Shown here piece after piece: positions 50,477-59,784 of a stretch of DNA of 64,000 nt (its first letter is position 1; the number at the start of each line of letters is the position of its first letter). The translations under genes and the position numbers were made by a program. The stretch is from Oscillospiraceae bacterium. GTDB taxonomy: Bacteria; Bacillota; Clostridia; Oscillospirales; CAG-272. Location of the stretch: NCBI GenBank assembly GCA_015065285.1, contig SVQP01000008.1, positions 1 to 64,000 on the forward strand. Direction: 5' to 3'. The notes beneath the pieces were generated by a model. That model had not been told where the DNA came from, searched no databases, and saw only the letters and a list, made by a program, of their open reading frames with translations.

Positions 50477-51334
50477 TTGGACGTATACGCGGATCTGTTG
50501 TTTCTGATCAATTTCAGCATGGACTTTCTGTGCCTGTTTCTGAGCGTCAAGCTGCTGCATCTGCGGCAGGTAACGTGGCGCATGCTGCTTGCTGCCGCGC
50601 TTGGCGGGGTATATAGCGTGCTTGCACTGTTTTTGGAGGTGAGCAGCCTTGCCGCACTTGCCATAGACCTAGGTGCTTGCGTTGGCATGTGTGCGGTGTG
50701 CGTGGCAGGCAAGGGCGTGCGCGTGCCAAGGTTGCTTCTGTTTTGCGGCACGTATTTCGGAATATCGGCACTCATGGGTGGCGGTATGACCGCCATTTAT
50801 CATTTGCTCAGCCGTGCTGATCTTCCCTTGGGCGAAGTACAGAGCGACGGGATTTCAGCATGGATATTTCTGCTGCTTGCCACACTGGCAGCACTGGCTG
50901 CTGCGTTTGGAGGAAGGATGTTTTCACGGCAGACGGCTGCCAAGCCCTGCACGGTGCAGGTGCGCATGGCAGACAGAGAGTGGGAGCTACAGGGGCTTTG
51001 CGACAGTGGCAATCTTTTGCGCGATCCTATCAGCGGCACGCCGGTCATTGTGGTGGATCGCGCGTGCTGGCTGGAACGCATGCCTGCGGGCTTGCGTCGG
51101 GCGATCGAGAGTGAGGGCAGGGAGCTTTCGGATGGTGAAGGGCTGCACCGTGTGCGTATTGTACCCATGCAGACCGCGCAGGGCAGCGGTATGGCAGTGG
51201 CGCTCTTACCGGACGAAGTGCTGATCAAGGCACAAAACGGCAAGGCAAGAGCGGTGCATGCACTGATTGCCCCTGCGCACTCGGCGCTGACAGGCGACTT
51301 TCAGGCAATCGTGCCGCTGACGCTTTTGCAATAA
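50477..51334 (+). CDS. spoIIGA: Sporulation sigma-E processing peptidase SpoIIGA
   Basis: 285 residues with a TTG start; GGAGGTGAGGGAG is just upstream. Five hydrophobic segments in the first 150 residues place it in the septal membrane; the C-terminal half has the aspartic-protease motif with Asp176 in GLCDSGNLL. SpoIIGA removes the pro-sequence of sigma-E in the mother cell after a signal from the forespore protein SpoIIR. sigE starts 9 bases downstream, as in other spore formers. Confidence 0.93.
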   Translation: MDVYADLLFLINFSMDFLCLFLSVKLLHLRQVTWRMLLAAALGGVYSVLALFLEVSSLAALAIDLGACVGMCAVCVAGKGVRVPRLLLFCGTYFGISALMGGGMTAIYHLLSRADLPLGEVQSDGISAWIFLLLATLAALAAAFGGRMFSRQTAAKPCTVQVRMADREWELQGLCDSGNLLRDPISGTPVIVVDRACWLERMPAGLRRAIESEGRELSDGEGLHRVRIVPMQTAQGSGMAVALLPDEVLIKAQNGKARAVHALIAPAHSALTGDFQAIVPLTLLQ

Positions 51335-51343
51335 GGAGGGAAT

Positions 51344-52045
51344 ATGAATATTTTCCAAAAAGCGCTTTTGTGGATCAAGCAAAGGCTATCCAAAAAGAAC
51401 GGGATTTATTACATAAACGGAGCCGAGCTGCTGCCCGCACCCTATACGCCCGAGCGCGAAGCAGAGGTGATTGCGGCACTGGAGGCAGGCGATCCGGAGG
51501 CGAGAAATTTGCTCATTGAGCACAATCTGCGCCTGGTGGTTTACATTGCCAAAAAGTTTGAGAGCACGGGCACGGGGATTGAGGATCTGATCTCGATCGG
51601 CACCATCGGTCTTTGCAAGGCGGTGGGCACGTTTCGCTCGGAAAAGAACATCAAGCTTGCCACGTATGCCTCACGCTGCATTGAAAATGAGATACTGATG
51701 TACCTGCGCAAGCAATCCGGCAAGGGCGGTGAGGTTTCGCTCGACGAACCGCTCAACGTGGATTTTGACGGTAACGAGCTGCTGCTCTCGGACATTCTGG
51801 GCAGTGAGGAGGATGGTGTTGCGTATGAGCTGGAGCAAAGGGAAGAGCGGGAAGCGATCAGGCGCGCGGTGGCATCCTTGGATGAGAGAGAGAGGGTGAT
51901 CATTGAGCTGCGCTACGGACTTTCGGGTAGAGAGGAGATGACACAGAAGGAGGTTGCCTCTTATCTGGGTATTTCGCAGTCCTACATTTCAAGACTCGAA
52001 AAAAAGATCATTGCCGACCTGCGCGACCGATTGACGCAGGTATAA
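51344..52045 (+). CDS. sigE: Sporulation sigma factor sigma-E (pro-form)
   Basis: 233 residues. The first 28 residues ([16 protein letters not shown]) are the amphipathic pro-sequence removed at the YY-type site around 23-24. Region 2 contains [19 protein letters not shown] and [16 protein letters not shown], region 4 [11 protein letters not shown] and [20 protein letters not shown]. Sigma-E directs early mother-cell genes. AAGGAGG precedes the start. In Bacillus and many Clostridia sigG follows; here it does not, and the operon ends at a terminator. Confidence 0.95.
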   Translation: MNIFQKALLWIKQRLSKKNGIYYINGAELLPAPYTPEREAEVIAALEAGDPEARNLLIEHNLRLVVYIAKKFESTGTGIEDLISIGTIGLCKAVGTFRSEKNIKLATYASRCIENEILMYLRKQSGKGGEVSLDEPLNVDFDGNELLLSDILGSEEDGVAYELEQREEREAIRRAVASLDERERVIIELRYGLSGREEMTQKEVASYLGISQSYISRLEKKIIADLRDRLTQV

Positions 52046-52095
52046 AAAAGGCTGCTTATGGGGCTGACAAATTAGCGGAGAATTTCGCAAAAATC

Positions 52096-52124
52096 AAGGA
52101 CTGTATCGTTTTGATGCAGTCCTT
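52096..52124 (+). terminator. Terminator of spoIIGA-sigE
   Basis: AAGGACTG/CAGTCCTT with an extended inner stem (ATC/GAT) and a later T6 (52131-52136). Confidence 0.7.
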
Positions 52125-52137
52125 AATTGCTTTTTTA

Positions 52138-52275
52138 TGAATAGTTGCCGCAAAAGCGGGCGATCACTGATCGCCCCTACAAGTGTCTGAGCTGTGGCTT
52201 TCATACGTAAAACCCAAACAAAAACAGCCGTAGGGGCGATCAGTGATCGCCCGCACCTGGGGCAATTACTATTTG
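52138..52275. mobile_element. Short element with paired GTAGGGG arms (element 2)
   Basis: Core arms GCGGGCGATCACTGATCGCC ending CCTAC at 52156-52180 and the inverted GTAGGGGCGATCAGTGATCG ending CCCGC at 52230-52254. The match extends outward (AATAGT, TTGCC, CA) to about 52138 and 52275. Each arm is a hairpin by itself. Compared with element 1 the constant GTAGGGG end faces inward. No gene inside. It occupies most of the 52046-52335 gap. Confidence 0.65.
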
Positions 52276-52335
52276 AAAGTATTGGTTTTTGATAATTTTT
52301 CCGTTATTTACGCAGCCCGATTGAAGCAGCCTTTT

Positions 52336-52728
52336 TTATTCTTTTCGAAAATCGAAAGCGGTCAGAAGTGTCACCCCGACAAGGCAGAGTGAGATGAGCA
52401 GCCCAACCACCGAATAATACGAAAATCCCAGCAGCAAAGGGCAGAACGAAAGCAGTGTGGCTACAGCGCTGACTATGAGCACGGGCATGCGCAGGCGGTT
52501 TCCCAGAATCATGTACATAATGATCAGCACAAGCAAAACACAGGACAAAATCGCCACGAGAAAGGGAGAGAAATGGGCATATCCGAAGGGCGTGAGCGAA
52601 AAATAGGAAAAGGTCTTGCGCAAGGGCGGCTCTCCGGGCGGGGTCATAAAGTTGCAAACAGCGCCATAGGGCATAATCTCCAGTGCCAGCGCGGTCAGAA
52701 TCAGGCTCAGCGAAAAGATCTTTTTCAT
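52336..52728 (-). CDS. Small integral membrane protein
   Basis: 130 residues with hydrophobic segments at about 3-22, 55-78, 82-100 and 103-122. The Pro-rich loop PPGEPPLRKTFSYFSLTPFG lies between the first and second. No family recognised. AGGAGGAATAAAT precedes the start and overlaps the previous stop, so it is coupled to the lipoprotein gene. Confidence 0.6.
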   Translation of the reverse strand: MKKIFSLSLILTALALEIMPYGAVCNFMTPPGEPPLRKTFSYFSLTPFGYAHFSPFLVAILSCVLLVLIIMYMILGNRLRMPVLIVSAVATLLSFCPLLLGFSYYSVVGLLISLCLVGVTLLTAFDFRKE

Positions 52729-52730
52729 AT

Positions 52731-53153
52731 TTATTCCTCCGTGTTTTTCGGTGTTTGCGAAGCAAGCACGCCTGCTATGTATTCCGTGACGTTATCATCC
52801 GAGGTGACGCGATGCAGCTCTCCGTTGTAATCTACATAGTTATCGTACACGATTTCCACGCCGCTAATCCGTCTGTGCGCAATGTCGTAAAAGGTCAAGG
52901 TATAGGCACGACCGAGCGGCTTTGTGATCCTGACCCTTTCAAACGTCAGAGAGTTGAGTGTGGCGCAGATCTCGTCTACCAACTCGTAATCCGAAATGAC
53001 GTAGTCGGTGTAGGATTGATCGGTCGGGGAAAACGCGCGGATCTCGATATACGAGGTGCGGGAGAGATCGTCAATTTGGGTGCTCTTTGCACATCCGCTC
53101 AGGACAGACGGCAGCAACAGCAGCACGAGAAAAAAGGGAAGAATCCGTTTCAT
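52731..53153 (-). CDS. Small lipoprotein of unknown function
   Basis: 140 residues starting at 53153, where GGAGG lies five bases upstream; the longer reading to 53192 has no support. Lipobox VLSGC (Cys20). The body has alternating strands and helices (SYIEIRAFSPTDQSYTDYVI, YELVDEICATLNSLTFERV, AYTLTFYDIAHRRISGVEIVYDN), a pattern seen in small regulatory lipoproteins. No domain recognised. Forms a two-gene unit with the membrane protein after it. Confidence 0.65.
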   Translation of the reverse strand: MKRILPFFLVLLLLPSVLSGCAKSTQIDDLSRTSYIEIRAFSPTDQSYTDYVISDYELVDEICATLNSLTFERVRITKPLGRAYTLTFYDIAHRRISGVEIVYDNYVDYNGELHRVTSDDNVTEYIAGVLASQTPKNTEE

Positions 53154-53349
53154 AAAAGCCTCCTTGGGATAGCCGAACGGGAGCCGAACCAAGTTGGTTT
53201 TGACGTGCAGATTTCTCCGATTTCTGCATCTTTCCCCTTGGACATATGGCTAACCTTCATTTACTAAGACGGTTTTTTTGAAAAAAGGTTTCACTTTTTT
53301 GAAAAAAATTTTGAAAAAACAGGGAAAACAAATTTTTTTTGAAAACGCC

Positions 53350-53378
53350 TTGACAACGGGGATAATATATGATATAAT
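53350..53378 (+). promoter_or_regulatory. Promoter of rpmE
   Basis: TTGACA (53350-53355), 17 bases, TATAAT (53373-53378): a full consensus, with AT-rich runs upstream. Confidence 0.8.
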
Positions 53379-53438
53379 ATCTCCGCTTGTGAATCCGATG
53401 TCAAAGAACATCGAGAAAATTTATGCGAGGTATAAAAA

Positions 53439-53648
53439 ATGAAAAGCGGAATCCATCCCAATTACGTAGAGTGTGTCGTTAAGTGCGCTTGCGGCGAAAC
53501 TGTTGTAACTCGTTCCACCAAGGGCAGCGAGATGAGAGTTGAAATTTGCTCCAAGTGCCATCCTTTCTTCACCGGTAAGCAGAAGTTCGTTGATGCCGGC
53601 GGTCGTGTTGACAAGTTCAAGAAGAGACTGGAAGCTGTAAGAAAGTAA
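53439..53648 (+). CDS. rpmE: 50S ribosomal protein L31, zinc form
   Basis: 69 residues. The four zinc-binding positions are kept (CACG near 16-19 and CSKC near 37-40), so this is the C+ zinc form. It ends at a strong terminator and is transcribed alone. Confidence 0.95.
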   Translation: MKSGIHPNYVECVVKCACGETVVTRSTKGSEMRVEICSKCHPFFTGKQKFVDAGGRVDKFKKRLEAVRK

Positions 53649-53670
53649 TTCTTGCGACATTGATGATAAA

Positions 53671-53716
53671 CGGGCAGACTCTACGCTATGTGTGGGAGTC
53701 TGCCCGTTTTCGTTTT
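53671..53716 (+). terminator. Terminator of rpmE
   Basis: CGGGCAGACTC and complement, 14-base loop, then TTTTCGTTTTT. Confidence 0.85.
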
Positions 53717-53781
53717 TGATAAGCGCTTATCTCGCGCCAAGGCACGATTTGCTTCGGAGCCAAGGAGAAAGAAGGACAGAT

Positions 53782-54351
53782 ATGGAAATGCTGGACGTTT
53801 ATACGCATGATGGAATCAGGACGGGCAAGCTGGTTGAGCGAGGCCGCCGTTATCGCCTTGGAGACGATGAGTATACCATGGTGATCCATGCCTTTATCTA
53901 TCACAGAGATCACGGCTTTTTGATCCAGAAGCGTTCAGCTACCAAAAGAGTGCTGCCCGGTGCATGGTGTATGACCATGGGCGTGGTGCAGGCTGGTGAG
54001 GACAGCGAGAGCGGCATGCGCCGTGAGGTGCGTGAGGAGCTGGGGCTCGAGCTTTGCGACCAGCAGATCCGCAACTGCGTCCGCACCTATAACGGGCACA
54101 AGATTGTGGATATTTATCTGGTGTATACCGATGCGGAAATTGAAGATATGGTGCTGCAAAAGGAAGAGGTGGACCAGGTCTGCTGGGTCAGCGGCAGGGA
54201 GCTGCTGGCGCGCTTTGGCGGCAAGAACACACGCTTGCACGAGGAATACGTTTCGTGCATGCAGCGCTACGTGCACGTAACGCACAAGGCGGAGAAGAGA
54301 AGGAGAAGAAGACAGAATGCAAGACTTGCAAAACAGGGAAATCAAGGCTGA
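53782..54351 (+). CDS. Nudix hydrolase, Idi/YfcD-like
   Basis: 189 residues. The Nudix box GVVQAGEDSESGMRREVREE with its conserved Glu residues starts near 77. The opening LDVYTHDGIRTGKLVERG is typical of the YfcD/isopentenyl-isomerase-like branch. Probably hydrolyses a nucleoside diphosphate derivative. The very basic tail (EKRRRRRQNARLAKQ) is unusual. AGAAGGAC precedes the start; hflX begins inside its 3' end, 35 bases before the stop. Confidence 0.85.
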   Translation: MEMLDVYTHDGIRTGKLVERGRRYRLGDDEYTMVIHAFIYHRDHGFLIQKRSATKRVLPGAWCMTMGVVQAGEDSESGMRREVREELGLELCDQQIRNCVRTYNGHKIVDIYLVYTDAEIEDMVLQKEEVDQVCWVSGRELLARFGGKNTRLHEEYVSCMQRYVHVTHKAEKRRRRRQNARLAKQGNQG

Positions 54352-55624
54352 GACGCGCGCTGTGCTGATCGGAATCGTGACAAGAGAGACCGATGCAGCC
54401 GAGGTGGAATCCGGACTTGACGAGCTGGAAAGATTGCTGGATACAGCCGGTGGCGTGGCTTTTGCACGCGTGGTGCAAAGCAAGGATACGCCCGATCCCC
54501 GAACCCTGATCGGATCGGGTAAGGTGCAGGAGATTGCCGAGCTTTGCAAAAATAACGAGATTGATCTGGTCATTACGGACGAGGACCTCTCTCCTGCACA
54601 GATCAGAAATTTAGAGGATGATATCGGCAACGACGTGCGCGTCATCGACCGCTCCATGCTGATATTGGATATTTTTGCTCAACATGCCGTCACGGGTGAG
54701 GGAAAGCTGCAGGTCGAGCTTGCGCAGCTGCGATACACCGCCCCCAGATTGATCGGTAAGGGCACGCAGCTTTCCCGTCTGGGCGGTGGTATCGGCACGC
54801 GCGGACCGGGTGAATCCAAGCTGGAGAGCGACCGCCGCCACATCCAACGCCGCATTACGGCACTGGAGGCACAGCTTGCGGAAATGGAAAAGAACCGCAT
54901 GACCATGCGCGTCTCGCGCGATAAGAGCGGACTTTGCAAGGTTGCCATCGTGGGCTATACCAACGCAGGCAAATCCACGCTGCTCAACCGTATGACCGAT
55001 GCCGGGATCCTGGCGCAGGATAAGCTGTTTGCTACGCTGGACCCCACCACAAGAAAATTTGAATTGCCGGGTGGCGAGAGCATTTTGCTGACCGATACGG
55101 TCGGCTTTATCCGGAAGCTGCCCCACCATCTGATCAAGGCATTCCGCTCCACGCTGGATGAGGCGGTGTATGCCGATATTCTGGTTATCGTGATCGACGC
55201 GTCCGACCCCGAGCATGAGCAAAAGCTGGAGGTCACCGAGCAGGTGCTCTCCGACCTTGGCGCGGCAGGCAAGCCAACGCTTTACGTGTTCAACAAGTGT
55301 GACCTGGTACAGGGAGCGCTGCCATCTGTGAGCGGCAGAAATGCCGAGTACCAGACCCATATCTCGGCACTGACGGGAGAGGGCTATATGGAATTTGCGC
55401 AAATGCTGGAGAGCATGGTGCAGGCAGGCAAGACCCGCGTGACCTTTGTTATCCCCAACGCAAAGCAGGGCGCTTTGAACACGCTTTACCGCATGGCAAC
55501 TGTACAGGACGTGGAATACGGATCCGATGCAGTCAAGGTCACTGCCGTAGTGGATGCCAAGGTGCGCGGTATGCTGCGTGAATTTGATCCTACCGCGCCT
55601 GTACAAAAGGCAGATTGGGAGTAA
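54317..55624 (+). CDS. hflX: Ribosome-associated GTPase HflX
   Basis: 435 residues. N-terminal HflX domain with GSGKVQEIAELCK, the glycine-rich linker GGGIGTRGPGESKLE near 155-170, and the GTPase domain with G1 GYTNAGKST near 213, G3 DTVGFIRKLP and G4 NKCD. HflX splits stalled or stressed ribosomes. The start lies inside the Nudix gene, 35 bases upstream of its stop, and has a GGAGAAG-rich upstream. A second Nudix gene and yigZ follow in the same direction. Confidence 0.94.
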   Translation: MQDLQNREIKAETRAVLIGIVTRETDAAEVESGLDELERLLDTAGGVAFARVVQSKDTPDPRTLIGSGKVQEIAELCKNNEIDLVITDEDLSPAQIRNLEDDIGNDVRVIDRSMLILDIFAQHAVTGEGKLQVELAQLRYTAPRLIGKGTQLSRLGGGIGTRGPGESKLESDRRHIQRRITALEAQLAEMEKNRMTMRVSRDKSGLCKVAIVGYTNAGKSTLLNRMTDAGILAQDKLFATLDPTTRKFELPGGESILLTDTVGFIRKLPHHLIKAFRSTLDEAVYADILVIVIDASDPEHEQKLEVTEQVLSDLGAAGKPTLYVFNKCDLVQGALPSVSGRNAEYQTHISALTGEGYMEFAQMLESMVQAGKTRVTFVIPNAKQGALNTLYRMATVQDVEYGSDAVKVTAVVDAKVRGMLREFDPTAPVQKADWE

Positions 55625-55637
55625 TTTTGGAGTAAGT

Positions 55638-56156
55638 ATGGAAAAAAGAGATTTGTTTGATGCTGGCGGTAAGAACCTCGGCACACCCATCGTGCGCGGT
55701 GATCCCATTCCCGCGGGCAATTTTGTGCTGTCGGTCAGTATTTTTACAGTCAACGAAAAGGGCGAGATATTGCTGACGCTGCGCGCACCCGAAAAGCCCA
55801 ATTTTCCCAACGTCTGGGAGATTACGGCAGGCGGTGCCCTGGCAGGTGAGAACGGAATTGAGGCAGCTTTGCGTGAGCTGCGCGAGGAGACCGGCATCAA
55901 GGCAAAAAAGGAAGATATGCAGCTTTTGCGCGTGATTCGTGAGCCAAGCGCATTTGTGGAGTGCTATCTGTACCGCACCAATATCCCCGCATCCGCAGTG
56001 ATCCTGCAGGAAAAGGAGACGGTTGCGGCAAGATTTACAACCATTTCGCGCTTTGAAGAGCTGCTGCACACCGACAGTATTGCCCAGCCCGTGGCGTTCC
56101 GCTACGGTGTGGTGCGCGATGCACTCTATCGCGCCATCGGACTTGACGGGGTGTAA
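55638..56156 (+). CDS. Nudix hydrolase
   Basis: 172 residues from the ATG at 55638, where GGAG lies six bases upstream. Nudix box GGALAGENGIEAALRELREE starts near 62 with the catalytic Glu residues intact. FDAGGKNLGTPIVRGDPIP at the N terminus is a family pattern. Substrate not assignable. Between hflX (13 bases before) and yigZ (3 bases after), suggesting one stress- or translation-linked transcript. Confidence 0.85.
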   Translation: MEKRDLFDAGGKNLGTPIVRGDPIPAGNFVLSVSIFTVNEKGEILLTLRAPEKPNFPNVWEITAGGALAGENGIEAALRELREETGIKAKKEDMQLLRVIREPSAFVECYLYRTNIPASAVILQEKETVAARFTTISRFEELLHTDSIAQPVAFRYGVVRDALYRAIGLDGV

Positions 56157-56159
56157 GGC

Positions 56160-56801
56160 ATGGCGAACGAACAGCTTTACATGACGCTTGAAAAAATGGC
56201 ATCTGCCGAATTTGAAGAGCGCAATTCGCTCTTTATCGGACATGCCGCGCCCATCAAGGATGAGCAAGAGGCGATGGCATTTATCAAGCAAAAGCAAAGA
56301 GAATATGCAGATGCTACGCACAACGTCTGGGCATATCTGCTCAAGGGTGGCATCGTGGCAAGATATTCGGATGACGGTGAGCCGCAGGGCACTGCAGGCG
56401 TCCCTGTGCTGGAGTGCATGAGAAAATCGGGAGCGACCGATATGGTTGTGGTGGTCACGCGCTATTTCGGTGGTATTTTGCTGGGCGCGGGCGGCTTGGT
56501 TCGCGCGTATTCGCATGCAGCTCGCATTGCACTGGATGCCGCGCATATCATTACCTATCATAAATACGGTGAGTACAGCATGACTTGCTCGTACTCGGAT
56601 TATCAGAAATTCAATCTGCTGTTGCCCAAAATGGGTGCTTTGGTGGACGAGGTGGAATATGCGGATACCGTGAAGGTGCATTTCGCGGTCAAGGATGAGC
56701 ACGTTGCTCCCTTGTGGCAGCGCATCTCGGAGATCAGCAACGGCAAATGCCTGCCCGAAAAAACGGGTGAGCGATACGACTACCACGAAACCGACGCGTA
56801 A
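56160..56801 (+). CDS. YigZ/IMPACT family protein
   Basis: 213 residues. The UPF0029 core reads FIGHAAPIKDEQEAMAFI, DATHNVWAYLL, YSDDGEPQGTAGVPVLECM and VVVTRYFGGILLGAGGLVRAYS, with a ferredoxin-like C-terminal domain. Eukaryotic IMPACT modulates Gcn2; the bacterial role is not settled but is tied to translation. Ends at a terminator. Confidence 0.92.
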   Translation: MANEQLYMTLEKMASAEFEERNSLFIGHAAPIKDEQEAMAFIKQKQREYADATHNVWAYLLKGGIVARYSDDGEPQGTAGVPVLECMRKSGATDMVVVVTRYFGGILLGAGGLVRAYSHAARIALDAAHIITYHKYGEYSMTCSYSDYQKFNLLLPKMGALVDEVEYADTVKVHFAVKDEHVAPLWQRISEISNGKCLPEKTGERYDYHETDA

Positions 56802-56807
56802 AAACGT

Positions 56808-56847
56808 GCGACCGACCCTTTAAGATGCGGGTCGGTCGCGATTTTTT
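56808..56847 (+). terminator. Terminator of the hflX-yigZ group
   Basis: GCGACCGACCC and complement, 10-base loop, followed by GATTTTTT. Confidence 0.8.
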
Positions 56848-56949
56848 GCAAAAGTTCCTCAAAAAATCCGCAAGAAAAAAAGGAAAATCGCAAAAAATTG
56901 CGTATATTATTAATGTAAGAATCAAAAATAGAGAAAGTGAGGTCACACC

Positions 56950-57978
56950 GTGCAACAAAACCAAGAAAGCTATGTGAATATTTTTTTGGAAAGAGAAGAG
57001 CAGACCCTGTCTCCGTATGCCTTCCGGACCTCGCAAACCCGCGGTCGTGAGCGCTATCAGGCTCCCTGCCAGCTGCGCACCGAGTTTCAGCGTGACCGCG
57101 ATAAGATCACGCACTGCCAATCCTTCCGCCGCTTGATGAATAAGACGCAGGTGTTCTTAGCACCTGTGGGAGACCATTATCGCACCCGCCTGACGCACAC
57201 GCTGGAGGTCACGCAGATCGCCCGCATCATGGCGCGCGCACTGCGACTCAACGAGGACCTGACAGAGGCTGCAGCCCTTGGACACGATCTGGGTCATACC
57301 CCCTTCGGTCATGCAGGCGAGAGAGCGCTGCAGCGCTGCTTCTCTCCCGATTTTACCCACTTCAAGCAGAGCTTGCGCGTAGTTGAGGTGCTGGAAAATG
57401 ACGGAAAGGGTCTGAATCTGACCTGGGAGGTCAGAGACGGAATCCTGCATCACTCGGGCAACATCGATAGCTTCGGTGCCAGCACGCTGGAGGGCGCACT
57501 GGTCAAGTATGCGGATAAAATTGCTTACATCAATCACGATATAGACGATGCCTGCCGTGCAGGTATCATGACGCTTGAGGATATCCCCGTGCATCTGCGC
57601 GAGTGCCTTGGGCAAAAGCACAGCCAGCGCATCAATACCATGGTTACCTCGGTTATCGCAGGCTCGGTAGATCGCGGACAGATCTCCATGACCCCCGAGG
57701 TGCAAGAGGCAACCAACGAGCTGCGCGATTTCTTGTTTGAGCACGTATATCTCAACCCTGTTGCCAAGGGCGAGGAATCCAAGGCGGAGGCAATGCTGGT
57801 CAAGCTGTACGAGTATTTTGTCAAGCATCCCGAAAAGATGCCGGAGACCTACCGCCGTAATACCGAGAACGAATCGGTCGAGCGCTGCGTGTGCGACTAC
57901 GTGGCAGGCATGACCGACCGTTACGCCATCCAGCTGTATGGCGACCTGTTTATTCCGCAGGTCTGGAGGGGCAGATAA
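56950..57978 (+). CDS. dgt: dGTP triphosphohydrolase (HD domain)
   Basis: 342 residues with a GTG start and GTGAGGT upstream. HD metal site: His in RLTHTLEVTQIARIMAR, HD in ALGHDLGHTPFGHAGE and Asp in YINHDIDDACR. It cleaves dGTP (and other dNTPs) to nucleoside and triphosphate, balancing dNTP pools. It leads the dgt-dnaG-rpoD set, which fits the genome-maintenance theme; the dnaG start follows the stop immediately. Confidence 0.92.
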   Translation: MQQNQESYVNIFLEREEQTLSPYAFRTSQTRGRERYQAPCQLRTEFQRDRDKITHCQSFRRLMNKTQVFLAPVGDHYRTRLTHTLEVTQIARIMARALRLNEDLTEAAALGHDLGHTPFGHAGERALQRCFSPDFTHFKQSLRVVEVLENDGKGLNLTWEVRDGILHHSGNIDSFGASTLEGALVKYADKIAYINHDIDDACRAGIMTLEDIPVHLRECLGQKHSQRINTMVTSVIAGSVDRGQISMTPEVQEATNELRDFLFEHVYLNPVAKGEESKAEAMLVKLYEYFVKHPEKMPETYRRNTENESVERCVCDYVAGMTDRYAIQLYGDLFIPQVWRGR

Positions 57979-59748
57979 ATGATGATCCCGAGAGAAGTTG
58001 TGGAGGAGGTGCGCCGTCGTACGGATATCGTTGAGCTGATCGGCAGCTACGTTACGCTCAAGCGTGCCGGCTCCAACTTCGGTGGGCTTTGTCCGTTCCA
58101 CAGCGAAAAAACGCCGTCCTTTACCGTATTCCCGGATAGCGAGAGCTTTTATTGCTTTGGCTGCGGTGCGGGAGGCGACGCGATCACCTTCGTTATGAAA
58201 AATGAGAATCTGGATTACCCGTCCGCAGTCGAGGTGCTTGCGGCTCGCGCGGGGATTCAGATCGTAAAAGAGCAGGAAAAGAGCACGGGCGGTCTGACGC
58301 GCAAGCGCGTACACGATATGAACAAGGATGCCGCTAAGTTCTTTCACCAATGCCTGCTTGCCCCCATCGGTGCAGAGGGACTGAAGTACCTGACCGAAAA
58401 AAGAGGGCTGAGCATGGCATTGATCAAGCATTTCGGTCTTGGCTTTGCACCGGGATCGTTCAATATGCTGACCGATTACATGCACAAAAAGGGATATACC
58501 GACGCAGAGCTTGCGCAAGGCTTTCTTTGCGGCATCAGCCAGAAGAACGGAAGAGCTTACGACTACTTCCGCAATCGCGTCATGTTTCCCATCATTGATA
58601 CGGCAGGCAACGTCATCGCCTTTGGCGGACGTGTCATGGATGATTCCAAGCCCAAGTATCTCAACTCGTCCGACACACCCGCATTCCAGAAGCGCAAGAA
58701 TCTGTTTGCGCTCAATTTTGCCAAGAACCATTCCACCGATCGCCTGATTTTGTGCGAGGGTTATATGGACGTGATCTCGTTGCATGCCTATGGCTTTGAA
58801 AATGCCGTGGCAACGCTGGGCACCGCTATCACACCCGAGCAGGCAAGGCTGATGACCAAGTATACAAAGCAGGTCATCATTTGCTATGATGCCGATGAGG
58901 CAGGGCAACGCGCTGCCGTCAAGGCAATGGAGGTGTTGGGGCAGGTGGGCATGGACGTGCGCGTGCTGCACGTCAACGATGCCAAGGACCCGGACGAGTA
59001 TCTGCGCAAATTCGGAGACGCGCGCTTCCGTCGCCTGATTGAGGGCAGCCGCACCGAGTTTTCGTATAAATCCGAAAAGATCTTTGCCAAATACAGCATG
59101 GATATCCCCGAGGAGAGAATCAAGGCGTCCGAGGAGCTGTGCGCGCTGATTGCCGCAACCCCCTCCAAGGTGGAGCGCGAGATTTATGCCTCCATGGTGG
59201 CGGACAAGCTCAAAATCAGCATTGACAGCCTCAAGAACGATATTGAGCGTACCCGTAGCAAAAAGCTGCGTGCCCTGAAGCAAAAGGAAAGCAAGGACGC
59301 AGGACTTTCTGCCAAGGGGTATGGCGATCGTGTCAATCCCGATACTGCCAGAAACGTACAGGCGGTGGCAGCCGAGGAAGCCATTATCGGCTTGCTGATG
59401 CTGTACCCGGAGCACAGAAAAATGATCACGAGCGGCACCATTGCGCTGACCGAGGAGGACTTCTTCTCGGCGCTTGGCAAGCGTGCCTTTGCAAGGATTA
59501 TGAAAATGGAGCAGGAGGAGGGCGGCTTTTCTTACTCCTTACTCGGAGAGGACTTTACTCCCGATGAGATGGGCAGGCTGCAGAGCATGCTGCAAAAGCG
59601 TCGCGCACTTGCCGAAAACGGTACGGCTGTGCTGCGTGCAAGCGTGACAACGCTGCTTGAGCAAAAGCGCAAGAGCGATGCCCGTGAATCGGGTGACGTT
59701 GTGCAATCCATTCAGCAGCTGCTGGATGCAAAAAAGAAAAAACAATAA
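57979..59748 (+). CDS. dnaG: DNA primase DnaG
   Basis: 589 residues. Zinc-binding CHC2 domain: Cys, His, Cys, Cys in GGLCPFHSEKTPSF and FYCFGCGAGGD (about 36-65). TOPRIM catalytic core: CEGYMDVI and ICYDADEAGQRAA. C-terminal helicase-binding region of about 150 residues (LLMLYPEHRKM, LEQKRKS). Starts directly after dgt; a GGAGGGG site lies before the double ATG at 57979/57982. Synthesises primers on the lagging strand. Confidence 0.95.
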   Translation: MMIPREVVEEVRRRTDIVELIGSYVTLKRAGSNFGGLCPFHSEKTPSFTVFPDSESFYCFGCGAGGDAITFVMKNENLDYPSAVEVLAARAGIQIVKEQEKSTGGLTRKRVHDMNKDAAKFFHQCLLAPIGAEGLKYLTEKRGLSMALIKHFGLGFAPGSFNMLTDYMHKKGYTDAELAQGFLCGISQKNGRAYDYFRNRVMFPIIDTAGNVIAFGGRVMDDSKPKYLNSSDTPAFQKRKNLFALNFAKNHSTDRLILCEGYMDVISLHAYGFENAVATLGTAITPEQARLMTKYTKQVIICYDADEAGQRAAVKAMEVLGQVGMDVRVLHVNDAKDPDEYLRKFGDARFRRLIEGSRTEFSYKSEKIFAKYSMDIPEERIKASEELCALIAATPSKVEREIYASMVADKLKISIDSLKNDIERTRSKKLRALKQKESKDAGLSAKGYGDRVNPDTARNVQAVAAEEAIIGLLMLYPEHRKMITSGTIALTEEDFFSALGKRAFARIMKMEQEEGGFSYSLLGEDFTPDEMGRLQSMLQKRRALAENGTAVLRASVTTLLEQKRKSDARESGDVVQSIQQLLDAKKKKQ

Positions 59749-59784
59749 CACATATACCCAAAACGTGAAAGGAAACCCAAAACT

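Noticed and set aside
57157..59415. 752-codon frame antisense to dgt and dnaG
   Set aside because: It crosses two clearly identified genes and shows no domain or ribosome site.
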